From: a virus
Direction: 5' to 3' (one strand)
IMG/VR virus record: IMGVR_UViG_3300027973_001855
Span: 1 to 47,794 of that record
Length of the DNA stretch: 47,794 nt
A program made the position numbers and the translations under genes. The notes under the pieces are model-generated. The model did not search any database, was not told where the DNA came from, and worked only from the letters and a program-made list of their open reading frames with translations. Of this stretch, positions 40,203-47,739 are shown piece after piece (the first letter of the stretch is position 1; every line of letters begins with the position of its first letter).

Positions 40203-40889
40203 ATGAAAGTATCAGAAAAGATTAAACAAAGACTGATTGAGGCTGGTGTGAATTATCATGCTGATGATAATATTTCAGCCTATGTTGAAAAAGATGAACT
40301 GGTTCTATTGGAAAAAGAATTAACAGAATCATTCAAATCTGTTTTAAACAGTCTTGTGATTGATACTGAAAATGATCCTAATAGTAAAAACACAGCACAC
40401 AGACTGGCCAAGATGTATTTGAAAGAATTAATGAGTGGAAGATATGAATCCAGACCCGATGCCACAGCATTTCCCAATGTGGGAGAAAATGCCTACACAG
40501 GCATGTTGGTGGTGCGTAGTGAATTGAAATCAGTGTGCAGTCATCATCATCAACCAGTGAGCGGAGTGGCATACATTGGAATCATACCCAATGGCAAAGT
40601 GATAGGATTGAGCAAATACACAAGAATAGCACAATGGTGTGCTAGAAGAGGCACACTGCAAGAAGCACTGTGCAATGACATTGCCAATGAGATTGAAATG
40701 GCCACTGGAGCCAAAGATCTAGGAGTGTACATACAAGCCACACATGGCTGTTGTGAAAACAGAGGCATAATGGCACACAGTTCATTGACTCAGACCACTG
40801 TGTTAAAAGGTGCTTTCAAAGATGATGCTGGCACTAAAAAAGAATTTATGGATAATATTAACCTGCAACAACAATTTGCACCAAGATAG
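40203..40889 (+). CDS. folE: GTP cyclohydrolase I
   Basis: This 228-residue enzyme shows the FolE core: S-V-C-S-H-H-H-Q-P (Cys112 and His115 as zinc ligands), G-L-S-K-Y-T-R and the H-G-C-C-E-N-R-G segment (Cys183 as third ligand). It makes dihydroneopterin triphosphate from GTP, the first step of both folate and 7-deazaguanine synthesis. With QueD-like and QueE genes nearby, the deazaguanine branch is the likely purpose. It has its own strong promoter and SD. Confidence 0.93.
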   Translation: MKVSEKIKQRLIEAGVNYHADDNISAYVEKDELVLLEKELTESFKSVLNSLVIDTENDPNSKNTAHRLAKMYLKELMSGRYESRPDATAFPNVGENAYTGMLVVRSELKSVCSHHHQPVSGVAYIGIIPNGKVIGLSKYTRIAQWCARRGTLQEALCNDIANEIEMATGAKDLGVYIQATHGCCENRGIMAHSSLTQTTVLKGAFKDDAGTKKEFMDNINLQQQFAPR

Positions 40890-40898
40890 GAGACACAG

Positions 40899-41102
40899 AT
40901 GACCAATAAAGAAGGACCATTTTACGCAGCATTCGGAGGTGATACCACAGGTATTATCAAACAAGAATTAATCACTTACAAAGTTAAAGATGGTGTGCTG
41001 TACAAAGAAACAGTGAAGAGAGATTATCACAGCCAAGGAGATTACATTGATTCATGTGAGTCAATTCCTTTGAAAGAAAACAAACATGAACATACAGCCT
41101 AA
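40899..41102 (+). CDS. small conserved phage protein between folE and queE
   Basis: This 67-residue protein begins with a conserved-looking G-P-F-Y-A-A-F-G-G-D-T-T-G-I-I-K, then alternating strands. I recall it as a small hypothetical of marine T4-like phages. An AGGAGACACAG site precedes its ATG. It overlaps the small membrane protein gene. Confidence 0.6.
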   Translation: MTNKEGPFYAAFGGDTTGIIKQELITYKVKDGVLYKETVKRDYHSQGDYIDSCESIPLKENKHEHTA

Positions 41103-41253
41103 AGACACCAGTAAAGGTCATTTCTATGTGTCACTAATCAAGAGTGCATTTAGAATCATTGCAGGCATTAGTTTAATATTTGGTAACTTTATTACTGCTG
41201 GATTTTTATTCATACTGGCAGAATTATTAGGAGTGGTAGAGGAATTAGTATAA
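41086..41253 (+). CDS. small membrane protein
   Basis: This 55-residue frame begins M-N-I-Q-P-K-D-T-S-K-G-H-F-Y and has one or two membrane stretches (I-I-A-G-I-S-L-I-F-G at 24-33, G-F-L-F-I-L-A-E-L-L at 39-48), ending G-V-V-E-E-L-V. I recognise the type from marine T4-like phages. Its stop overlaps the queE start (TAATG), so it is coupled to queE. Confidence 0.62.
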   Translation: MNIQPKDTSKGHFYVSLIKSAFRIIAGISLIFGNFITAGFLFILAELLGVVEELV

Positions 41254-42113
41254 TGAGCAAAATTAAAATAGCAGAATTATTTTACAGCATACAAGGAGAA
41301 GGCAGGTACATGGGTGTGCCTTCAGTGTTCTTGAGAACATTTGGCTGCAACTTTACTTGTGCTGGCTTTGGTTTGCCTCGAGGCATGCGTAGTGATGAGA
41401 ATGACAAAGTATTTGAACAGCACAAACAATTTCCTTTTAAAAGCTATGAAGAATTGCCATTGGTGAACACAGGCTGTGATTCGTATGCATCTTGGGATCC
41501 TCGATTCAAAGATTTATCTCCCATGCTGACATCAGATGCTATTGTGGAAAGAACAATGGAAATATTGCCACACAAACAATGGGTGGATGAACATTTTATA
41601 TTCACAGGCGGTGAACCATTGCTGGGTTGGCAACGTGCTTATCCAGATGTATTGGAACATGCAAAGATGCAGGCTTTAAAAGAGATCACTTTTGAAACCA
41701 ATGGCACACAAAAACTACACAAAGATTTTAAAGATTATTTGACTCAATGGAATCAGAAGAATGGTAGAACTAAAGAATCCATATCATTCTCTGTGAGTGC
41801 AAAATTAAGTGTGAGCGGAGAAAAACGTGAAGAAGCCATACTGCCTGAAGTGGTGGCAGAATATGGAGATGTGGGACATGTGTATTTGAAATTTGTGGTG
41901 GCCACCAAGGAAGATGCTGATGAGGCATTCCAAGCAGTGGCTGATTATCGTAAAGCAGGATTCTCGGGATCAGTTTATTTGATGCCTGTGGGTGGAGTAG
42001 AAAGTGTCTATCATATGAACAATAGAACAGTGGCAGAACTGGCAATGAAGATGGGATATAGATACAGTGATAGATTACAGGTGCCATTGTTTAAAAACGC
42101 ATGGGGTACATAA
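41253..42113 (+). CDS. queE: 7-carboxy-7-deazaguanine synthase, radical SAM
   Basis: This 286-residue protein has the QueE opening Y-S-I-Q-G-E-G-R-Y-M-G, then F-G-C-N-F-T-C (Cys32, Cys36). The third cluster Cys expected two residues later is Phe39; N-T-G-C-D (Cys75) after an inserted loop is the likely replacement. F-T-G-G-E-P-L-L (117-124) and F-E-T-N-G-T are classical. It converts carboxytetrahydropterin to CDG. The inserted loop resembles that of cyanophage QueE proteins as I recall them. Confidence 0.9.
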   Translation: MSKIKIAELFYSIQGEGRYMGVPSVFLRTFGCNFTCAGFGLPRGMRSDENDKVFEQHKQFPFKSYEELPLVNTGCDSYASWDPRFKDLSPMLTSDAIVERTMEILPHKQWVDEHFIFTGGEPLLGWQRAYPDVLEHAKMQALKEITFETNGTQKLHKDFKDYLTQWNQKNGRTKESISFSVSAKLSVSGEKREEAILPEVVAEYGDVGHVYLKFVVATKEDADEAFQAVADYRKAGFSGSVYLMPVGGVESVYHMNNRTVAELAMKMGYRYSDRLQVPLFKNAWGT

Positions 42114-42502
42114 TGGAGCAAAAAGATATGGGAATATTTGATAAAGTTAAAAAAATATTTAAAAAAGAAGACACAACAGAAAACAAAAGCGAATCACATC
42201 AAGCATTGTTGCGTGAAAAAGAAGCAGCAACCAAAGAAGGCAAGCCTTGGGTGGCAGTGTTGGAGACTCACGTGAACAAAGAAAACATCAGAAATGGATT
42301 TTTTGAACTGGATTGGAACAATGCTTTCATAGAAGATTTATTAGATGCAGGTTACAAAGGTGAAACCAATGAAGAGATAGTGGAAGGTTGGTTTAGAGAA
42401 GTCACTAGAAACGTGCTGAAGGATCAAGGACAGGACGCCACACGTGATGCTGGATACATCAATGTGAACAAATTAGGAAAAGATAGATCGGAAATCAGTT
42501 AA
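42113..42502 (+). CDS. conserved phage protein, function unknown
   Basis: This 129-residue protein has a Lys-rich N-terminus (G-I-F-D-K-V-K-K-I-F-K-K). A conserved block follows at G-K-P-W-V-A-V-L-E-T-H-V-N, then N-G-F-F-E-L-D-W-N. I know this block from marine T4-like genomes. It is coupled to queE (TAATG) and to the RNase H gene (TAATG). An alternative start five codons later is possible. Confidence 0.58.
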   Translation: MEQKDMGIFDKVKKIFKKEDTTENKSESHQALLREKEAATKEGKPWVAVLETHVNKENIRNGFFELDWNNAFIEDLLDAGYKGETNEEIVEGWFREVTRNVLKDQGQDATRDAGYINVNKLGKDRSEIS

Positions 42503-43503
42503 TGACCTACTTGCTTGTGGATTTAGCCAATGTATTTTTTAGATCACGTCACGTAACTGACGGAAGTCTTAATGATAAGATTGGTATGGCTCTACATATT
42601 ACTCTTAACGGTGTAAGAAAAGTATGGAAAGATTTCAAAGGAGACCATGTGGTATTCTGTTTGGAAGGACGCAGTTGGCGCAAAGATTATTATCTTCCAT
42701 ACAAACGCAATAGATCTGATGCTCGTGCAGCACTCACAGCCAAAGAAAAAGAAGAAGAAACAATATTTTGGGAAACTTTTGATAATTTTAAAGAATTTAT
42801 ACAAACTAAGACCAATTGCACAGTGTTGCAAAATCCAAGATTAGAAGCAGATGATTTAATCTCTGCTTGGATACAAGCTCATCCCAAAGACCAGCACGTG
42901 ATCATCAGCACAGACAGTGATTTTGCACAATTGATTGCTCCCAATGTGAAACAATACAATGGTATTTCAGAAGTGACCATCACTGATAAAGGTTATTTTG
43001 ATCAAAAAGGTAATCCTGTAAAAGATAAAAAAACAGGTGAAAACAAAACAGCACCTGAACCAGAATGGCAATTGTTTGAAAAATGTGTGCGTGGAGACAG
43101 CACAGACAATATATTTTCTGCTTTTCCAGGAGTAAGAACCAAAGGAACCAAGACCAAAGTAGGATTGCGTGAAGCATATGAAGATAGAAAAAATAAAGGG
43201 TTTAACTGGAACAACATGATGTTGCAACGTTGGATGGATCATGAAGGAGTAGAGCACAGAGTATTGGATGATTACAATAGAAATGTTATATTGTGCGATT
43301 TACGAGCACAACCAGATGAAATAAAACAAATTATGGCTCAAACTGTGGCAGAAGCAGCCAACCCCAAAGCAGTGGAACAAGTGGGAATCAAATTGATTAG
43401 ATTTTGTGCCAAATGGGACATGCAAAGAATTGTGGATCAAGCACAGAGTTATGCTGAGCCATTGAATGCCAAATATAAAATAACAGAAGAGGTCACAGCA
43501 TGA
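42502..43503 (+). CDS. rnh: T4-type RNase H / 5'-3' flap exonuclease
   Basis: This 333-residue FEN-family nuclease has L-L-V-D-L-A-N-V-F-F-R (Asp7), W-R-K-D-Y-Y-L-P-Y-K (59-68), E-A-D-D-L-I (115-120), S-T-D-S-D-F (136-141) and R-G-D-S-T-D-N-I (197-204). These acidic clusters bind the two metals. In T4, Rnh removes RNA primers from Okazaki fragments. The length is slightly above T4's 305. The next gene overlaps (ATGA). Confidence 0.9.
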   Translation: MTYLLVDLANVFFRSRHVTDGSLNDKIGMALHITLNGVRKVWKDFKGDHVVFCLEGRSWRKDYYLPYKRNRSDARAALTAKEKEEETIFWETFDNFKEFIQTKTNCTVLQNPRLEADDLISAWIQAHPKDQHVIISTDSDFAQLIAPNVKQYNGISEVTITDKGYFDQKGNPVKDKKTGENKTAPEPEWQLFEKCVRGDSTDNIFSAFPGVRTKGTKTKVGLREAYEDRKNKGFNWNNMMLQRWMDHEGVEHRVLDDYNRNVILCDLRAQPDEIKQIMAQTVAEAANPKAVEQVGIKLIRFCAKWDMQRIVDQAQSYAEPLNAKYKITEEVTA

Positions 43504-44015
43504 CAGTGATTGCCAAACCCATATTGGATGGTAAGTTTTGGATATTGGAATCTGAAGGTATCAAACTGGGCACACTGTGCCGTCAGGAAGATCACAGATA
43601 CATGTTCAGTTGTGCCTCAGGCAGTCGCATGTTTGACAATGAGCAACAATTGAGACAGGAATTCAAAGGAGATTGGCTGTGGGGAAATACCACTGTGACT
43701 GTGTCACAAGATCCTGCTGTGGATACAAACTCTGTGTATGGATATCCCACTAAATTTGAACCTTGTAATCCTGTGTTTGATGTGCAAAAAAAATTACCAT
43801 TGTTTACCAAAAGTAAAAAATCCAAATCATTGTATTGTGCTGGATATTATGTTATTAAATTTGAAAAAGGATGGGTCAAAAGTTTCTGTCCCAAACTGCT
43901 CACCATAGACAGGTATCCCAACAAAGGACCATTCAGAACATTGCTGGAGATGAAACAGGAACTCAGCAGTGCCAACAAACAGGAAGGAAATATCAATGAG
44001 CAACACACCAATTAA
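43500..44015 (+). CDS. conserved phage protein downstream of rnh, function unknown
   Basis: This 171-residue, mostly beta protein contains P-L-F-T-K-S-K-K-S-K-S-L-Y-C-A-G-Y-Y (about 100-117) and F-C-P-K-L, blocks I know from marine T4-like hypotheticals. There are several Cys but no clear metal site. It overlaps rnh at its start and the next gene at its end. Confidence 0.58.
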   Translation: MTVIAKPILDGKFWILESEGIKLGTLCRQEDHRYMFSCASGSRMFDNEQQLRQEFKGDWLWGNTTVTVSQDPAVDTNSVYGYPTKFEPCNPVFDVQKKLPLFTKSKKSKSLYCAGYYVIKFEKGWVKSFCPKLLTIDRYPNKGPFRTLLEMKQELSSANKQEGNINEQHTN

Positions 44016-44226
44016 CACAGCACCCATACAACAATTGATACAACAGATCAAAGTGGCTGATCAAAGCAATCAAAAAGAAGTGCGAATCGATATCATCACT
44101 GCCAAAAATGTGGCCTACGCATTGGGCATTGTGATGAGCAGACTGGCTGGAAATTACGAAGATTTACTCAGCAAGAAAGACAAGGATGAAGTGATTCAGG
44201 TACAAATGGATGGGGGCAAACTGTGA
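43996..44226 (+). CDS. small conserved helical phage protein
   Basis: This 76-residue protein has I-Q-Q-L-I-Q-Q-I-K (10-18) and the ending E-V-I-Q-V-Q-M-D-G-G. I recall a similar small protein in cyanophage-like genomes. The ATG after AGGAAGGAAA is chosen; it overlaps the previous gene by 20 nt. Confidence 0.6.
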   Translation: MSNTPINTAPIQQLIQQIKVADQSNQKEVRIDIITAKNVAYALGIVMSRLAGNYEDLLSKKDKDEVIQVQMDGGKL

Positions 44227-44435
44227 GCATCACTGACAAAGAAATAGAACAAATAGCCAGTACCAATCTGCCCAACAACCATTTCAATCCCTACATGACT
44301 GCTCCTGAATACTTCCAACAAGAGGGTGAAAACATGTGGATTAGATTCAAATTAAAGGCGTTTTACCCACTGCTTTGTGTGAGCCTGCTGTCTACACTTG
44401 CCCTGCTGTGTGTGCTGATATATACCCTATTTTAG
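44223..44435 (+). CDS. small membrane protein, GTG start
   Basis: This 70-residue protein starts at a GTG overlapping the previous stop (GTGA) and ends in a single strong membrane segment (about residues 48-70, rich in Leu, Cys and Val). The N-terminus is soluble and acidic. No family is recognised. Confidence 0.5.
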   Translation: MSITDKEIEQIASTNLPNNHFNPYMTAPEYFQQEGENMWIRFKLKAFYPLLCVSLLSTLALLCVLIYTLF

Positions 44436-44489
44436 CACTGATCCATTAGGGTTCCTTTCATTCAACCAAAAAATAAACTTACCAAAAGG

Positions 44490-44497
44490 CATAAATA
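44490..44497 (+). promoter_or_regulatory. T4-type late promoter (CATAAATA)
   Basis: The octamer lies 30 bp upstream of ATG 44528, with AAGGA between. A nearer ATG at 44501 would fall before or at the expected +1, so it is not favoured. Confidence 0.62.
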
Positions 44498-44527
44498 TAC
44501 ATGCTTAATCATTTTTACAAGGAACAC

Positions 44528-44818
44528 ATGAGCAGACCCAAACCCATTATCCTTTTGGAGAATGTTAATAAAAAGGACTACAAATCTGAACAGGTTTTGG
44601 ATGCAGAAGCCATATGGGCCGTATTTTACAAAAATAAACCTTTCAATTTAAAGTCATCCAACATGACCACCAACTATCCAGGACCCAAATACAAGAAAGT
44701 TTCTTTCAGCAATCCAGGCCATGCTTTTAACCTTGCTAAAAAACTCAACACACTGTTCAACGTTCAAGACTTTGCAGTGGTGAAATTAACTCAGGGCGAA
44801 ACCGTCACTGAAAAATAA
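44528..44818 (+). CDS. small phage protein, function unknown
   Basis: This 96-residue basic protein begins M-S-R-P-K-P-I-I-L-L, with mixed alpha/beta character. The ATG 5 nt after AAGGA is preferred over the one nine codons upstream, which sits at the promoter. The stop overlaps the next start (TAATG). Confidence 0.5.
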   Translation: MSRPKPIILLENVNKKDYKSEQVLDAEAIWAVFYKNKPFNLKSSNMTTNYPGPKYKKVSFSNPGHAFNLAKKLNTLFNVQDFAVVKLTQGETVTEK

Positions 44819-45204
44819 TGGACTGGAAAACTACCTATACTAAAATATTCCTTCAACAGGCAAACATTTCCGTGAACGATAATACCATGAAAGAATATCT
44901 ACCCATATGGTGGAAAAATAGTCGTATCAAAACAGAAGGTGGATTAAGACTCACTGAAGAAGGTCTTAAATTTGTTCAAGAAAAATTAGAATTACAGACT
45001 TATGATGTGCCATTCCCATTGGACTTCACCATAACCACACAGATATTGATATTTTTAGACAAGTTCATTGATTGTCCATATTACTTGGCTGCTGATGGTC
45101 TTATTGTGACCAATGAAAAGAAGGCCATGGAACTTCACTTATTTTCAGGCGACATACGCAAATATGGTTTGACAAAAGCCATGAGTAGACCCTTCGAACA
45201 GTAA
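44818..45204 (+). CDS. conserved phage protein, function unknown
   Basis: This 128-residue protein has L-R-L-T-E-E-G-L-K-F (about 43-52), which looks like a winged-helix recognition segment, and a later I-F-L-D-K-F-I-D-C-P-Y-Y. DNA binding is possible but unproven. It is coupled to the preceding gene. Confidence 0.5.
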   Translation: MDWKTTYTKIFLQQANISVNDNTMKEYLPIWWKNSRIKTEGGLRLTEEGLKFVQEKLELQTYDVPFPLDFTITTQILIFLDKFIDCPYYLAADGLIVTNEKKAMELHLFSGDIRKYGLTKAMSRPFEQ

Positions 45205-45269
45205 AGATATCCACAATTATCAAGGATTTTAAGCCATTGAAATCAACGACTTTTTTGATGCAAAACCAA

Positions 45270-45298
45270 TTGACTTTTTTTTTCACAGATGCTATTAT
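45270..45298 (+). promoter_or_regulatory. sigma70-type promoter (TTGACT-17-TATTAT)
   Basis: The spacer is 17 bp and T-rich after the -35. The leader of about 38 nt carries AAAGGAG before the MoxR ATG. The rest of this 138-bp gap shows nothing else clear. Confidence 0.72.
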
Positions 45299-45342
45299 GT
45301 ATATAACACTAAGGCACTGAAACAAACTAAAAGGAGTACAAC

Positions 45343-46446
45343 ATGGCCAAAAACGACAAAGACAGTTTAGCAGTTAGACAGGTCAGTCCTAACAATGCTA
45401 AAAGTAGCATAACACACGCAATCAACAAAAAACGTCCATTATTTTTATGGGGAGCACCTGGTATTGGTAAATCAGATGTGGTACATCAAATTGCTGCCAG
45501 CATTGATGCTCATGTAATCGACATAAGATTAAGTCTATGGGAACCCACAGATATCAAAGGTATTCCATACTACAACATGAAAGAAAACAACATGATTTGG
45601 GCCGCCCCAAGTGAACTGCCCAATGAAGAATTTGCTAAAAAACACAAAAAAATTATATTGTTTTTGGATGAAATGAATTCAGCCGCACCATCAGTTCAAG
45701 CGGCAGCATATCAATTGATCCTAAACAGAAGAGTGGGCACATACAGGCTGCCTGACAATGTGGTTATTATTGCCGCTGGTAATAGAGAAGCGGACAGAGG
45801 TATCACATACAGAATGCCTGCGCCATTAGCCAATAGATTTATCCATATAGAAATGAAAGTGGATTTTGATGATTGGTTTCAGTGGGCTGTACAGAACAAC
45901 ATGCACAAAGATGTGGTGGGGTTCTTAACATTCAGCAAGAAAGATTTATACGATTTTGAACCTAAGAGTTCAGGCAGATCGTTCGCAACTCCAAGATCTT
46001 GGGCATTTGTCAGTGAATTATTGTCTGACGAAGTGGATGAGAATACCACAGCCGATCTAGTTAGTGGAGCAGTAGGCGAAGGATTAGCAGTAAAATTCAT
46101 GGCTCACAGAAAAGTGGCTAAGGACCTACCAAATCCGTCTGACATTTTGTCAGGGAAGGTAGAAAAAATGAAGACTAAAGAAATCAGTGCCATGTATTCC
46201 TTAACAGTCTCCCTTTGCTACGAACTGAAAGACGCATGTGATAAGAAAGACAAGAAGTTTAATGATAAAGTCAATAAATTTCTTAGATTTTCTATGGATA
46301 ATTTCGATACTGAAATTGTTGTGATGGGCATTAAACTTGCTCTTACGCAATATCAATTACCGATTGATCCAGACAGTATCAAATGTTTCGATGAGTTTCA
46401 TGAAAAGTACGGCAAGTATGTTATTGCCGCACAAAAGGTTGCTTAA
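45343..46446 (+). CDS. MoxR-type AAA+ ATPase
   Basis: This 367-residue protein has Walker A G-A-P-G-I-G-K-S (37-44), Walker B I-I-L-F-L-D-E-M-N (104-112), sensor 1 I-I-A-A-G-N-R and an arginine finger region L-A-N-R-F. This is the MoxR/AAA_5 type that works with a VWA-domain partner. The partner gene follows 54 nt later. Such pairs act as chaperones or metal-insertion machines, but their role in phages is unknown. Confidence 0.88.
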   Translation: MAKNDKDSLAVRQVSPNNAKSSITHAINKKRPLFLWGAPGIGKSDVVHQIAASIDAHVIDIRLSLWEPTDIKGIPYYNMKENNMIWAAPSELPNEEFAKKHKKIILFLDEMNSAAPSVQAAAYQLILNRRVGTYRLPDNVVIIAAGNREADRGITYRMPAPLANRFIHIEMKVDFDDWFQWAVQNNMHKDVVGFLTFSKKDLYDFEPKSSGRSFATPRSWAFVSELLSDEVDENTTADLVSGAVGEGLAVKFMAHRKVAKDLPNPSDILSGKVEKMKTKEISAMYSLTVSLCYELKDACDKKDKKFNDKVNKFLRFSMDNFDTEIVVMGIKLALTQYQLPIDPDSIKCFDEFHEKYGKYVIAAQKVA

Positions 46447-46457
46447 CTGTGACCATT

Positions 46458-46483
46458 CACAGGGCATTTTCGAGTGCCCTGTG
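46458..46483 (+). promoter_or_regulatory. 9-bp hairpin between MoxR and VWA genes
   Basis: Perfect arms CACAGGGCA and TGCCCTGTG close the loop TTTTCGAG. No U-run follows, so it is not a standard terminator. It may stabilise mRNA or tune expression of the second gene. The next ATG lies 17 nt downstream. Confidence 0.6.
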
Positions 46484-46500
46484 TACAAATAAAGATTCTT

Positions 46501-47739
46501 ATGACTACTAAAAAACAAGAAAAATTAAACAAATTACAAGAAGAAGTATTGGATAAAATTATTGTGGCAAGAGTAGGATTGTTGTTGAGACATCCTTTCT
46601 TTGGCAACATGGCCACTAGATTGGGCATTCAAGAATGTGATGAATGGTGTCCCACAGCAGCCACTGATGGAAGAAATCTTTATTATAATACAAAATTCTT
46701 TAGCAAACTTTCTGCTAGAGAAATCGAATTTGTGATAGCACATGAAATACTTCATTGTGTGTTTGATCACATTGGCAGAAATGAACAGAGAGATAGACAG
46801 ATATACAATGTGGCTTGTGATTACATTGTGAACAACACATTGGTGCGAGACAACATTGGTGAAAAACCCAAAGACATTCCCATATTTCAAGACTTCAAAT
46901 ATGAAGGTTGGAGTTCTGAAAGAGTGTATGATGAAATTTATAAAAAATATGATGAAAAACAATTGCAAAAATTAGGTCAATTGTTGGATGAACATTTGGA
47001 TTGGGACAAGGACGAAAACGGCGGCGGTAAAGATAAAAAAGACGGCAAAGAAGGTGACCAACAAAAAAGACCAGCATACAGCAAAGAAGAATTGAGAAAA
47101 ATTAGAGATGAGATCAAAGATTCCATACTGCAATCAGCACAAGCCACAGGCGCTGGTAATCTTCCCAAAGAAGTGGAAAGAATCATAAAAAATATGACCA
47201 ATCCTAAAATGAATTGGAGAGAAATATTACAGACTCAGATACAGAGTACCATCAAAAGTGATTACAGTTTTATGAGACCCAGTCGCAAAGGTTGGCACAC
47301 AGGCGTGGTATTGCCAGGTTCACAGTTTGAACAGACCATTGATTTGGCTGTGGCCATTGATGCCAGTGGATCCATTGATGAAAAAAAATTGAGTATATTC
47401 TTAGGCGAAATCAAATCCATCATGGATCAATACAAAGATTATAGAATTAAAGTGTGGACTTTTGACACAGAAGTGTACAATGAACAAGACTATGGTCCCA
47501 CAGATGGTGACATCAGCCAGTATGAAATCACCGGTGGTGGTGGCACAGATTTCATGTGCAACTGGGAGTACATGAAAAAGAATGACATTCAACCAAAAAA
47601 ATTCATCATGTTCACAGACGGATATACATTTGACAGCTGGGGAGATCCTCACTACTGTGACACAGTGTTTGTGATACACAATAATCACAACGAAAGAATT
47701 GAATCACCGTTTGGTATCACTACCAAATACGAAGACTAA
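46501..47739 (+). CDS. VWA-domain / metallopeptidase-like protein, partner of MoxR ATPase (DUF2201-like)
   Basis: This 412-residue protein has an N-terminal metallopeptidase-like domain with H-E-I-L-H (81-85). A charged, Gly/Lys-rich linker follows (about 175-200), and then a C-terminal VWA-like domain with the MIDAS-type D-A-S-G-S (287-291). This matches the two-domain form paired with MoxR ATPases. The ATG after the hairpin is preferred over a GTG located inside the stem. The stop overlaps the next ATG (TAATG). Confidence 0.85.
   Translation: MTTKKQEKLNKLQEEVLDKIIVARVGLLLRHPFFGNMATRLGIQECDEWCPTAATDGRNLYYNTKFFSKLSAREIEFVIAHEILHCVFDHIGRNEQRDRQIYNVACDYIVNNTLVRDNIGEKPKDIPIFQDFKYEGWSSERVYDEIYKKYDEKQLQKLGQLLDEHLDWDKDENGGGKDKKDGKEGDQQKRPAYSKEELRKIRDEIKDSILQSAQATGAGNLPKEVERIIKNMTNPKMNWREILQTQIQSTIKSDYSFMRPSRKGWHTGVVLPGSQFEQTIDLAVAIDASGSIDEKKLSIFLGEIKSIMDQYKDYRIKVWTFDTEVYNEQDYGPTDGDISQYEITGGGGTDFMCNWEYMKKNDIQPKKFIMFTDGYTFDSWGDPHYCDTVFVIHNNHNERIESPFGITTKYED

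Noticed and set aside
44501-44527. Upstream ATG for the 96-residue gene
   Set aside because: It lies 4 bp after a late octamer, at or before the expected +1, and the downstream ATG has AAGGA at good spacing.
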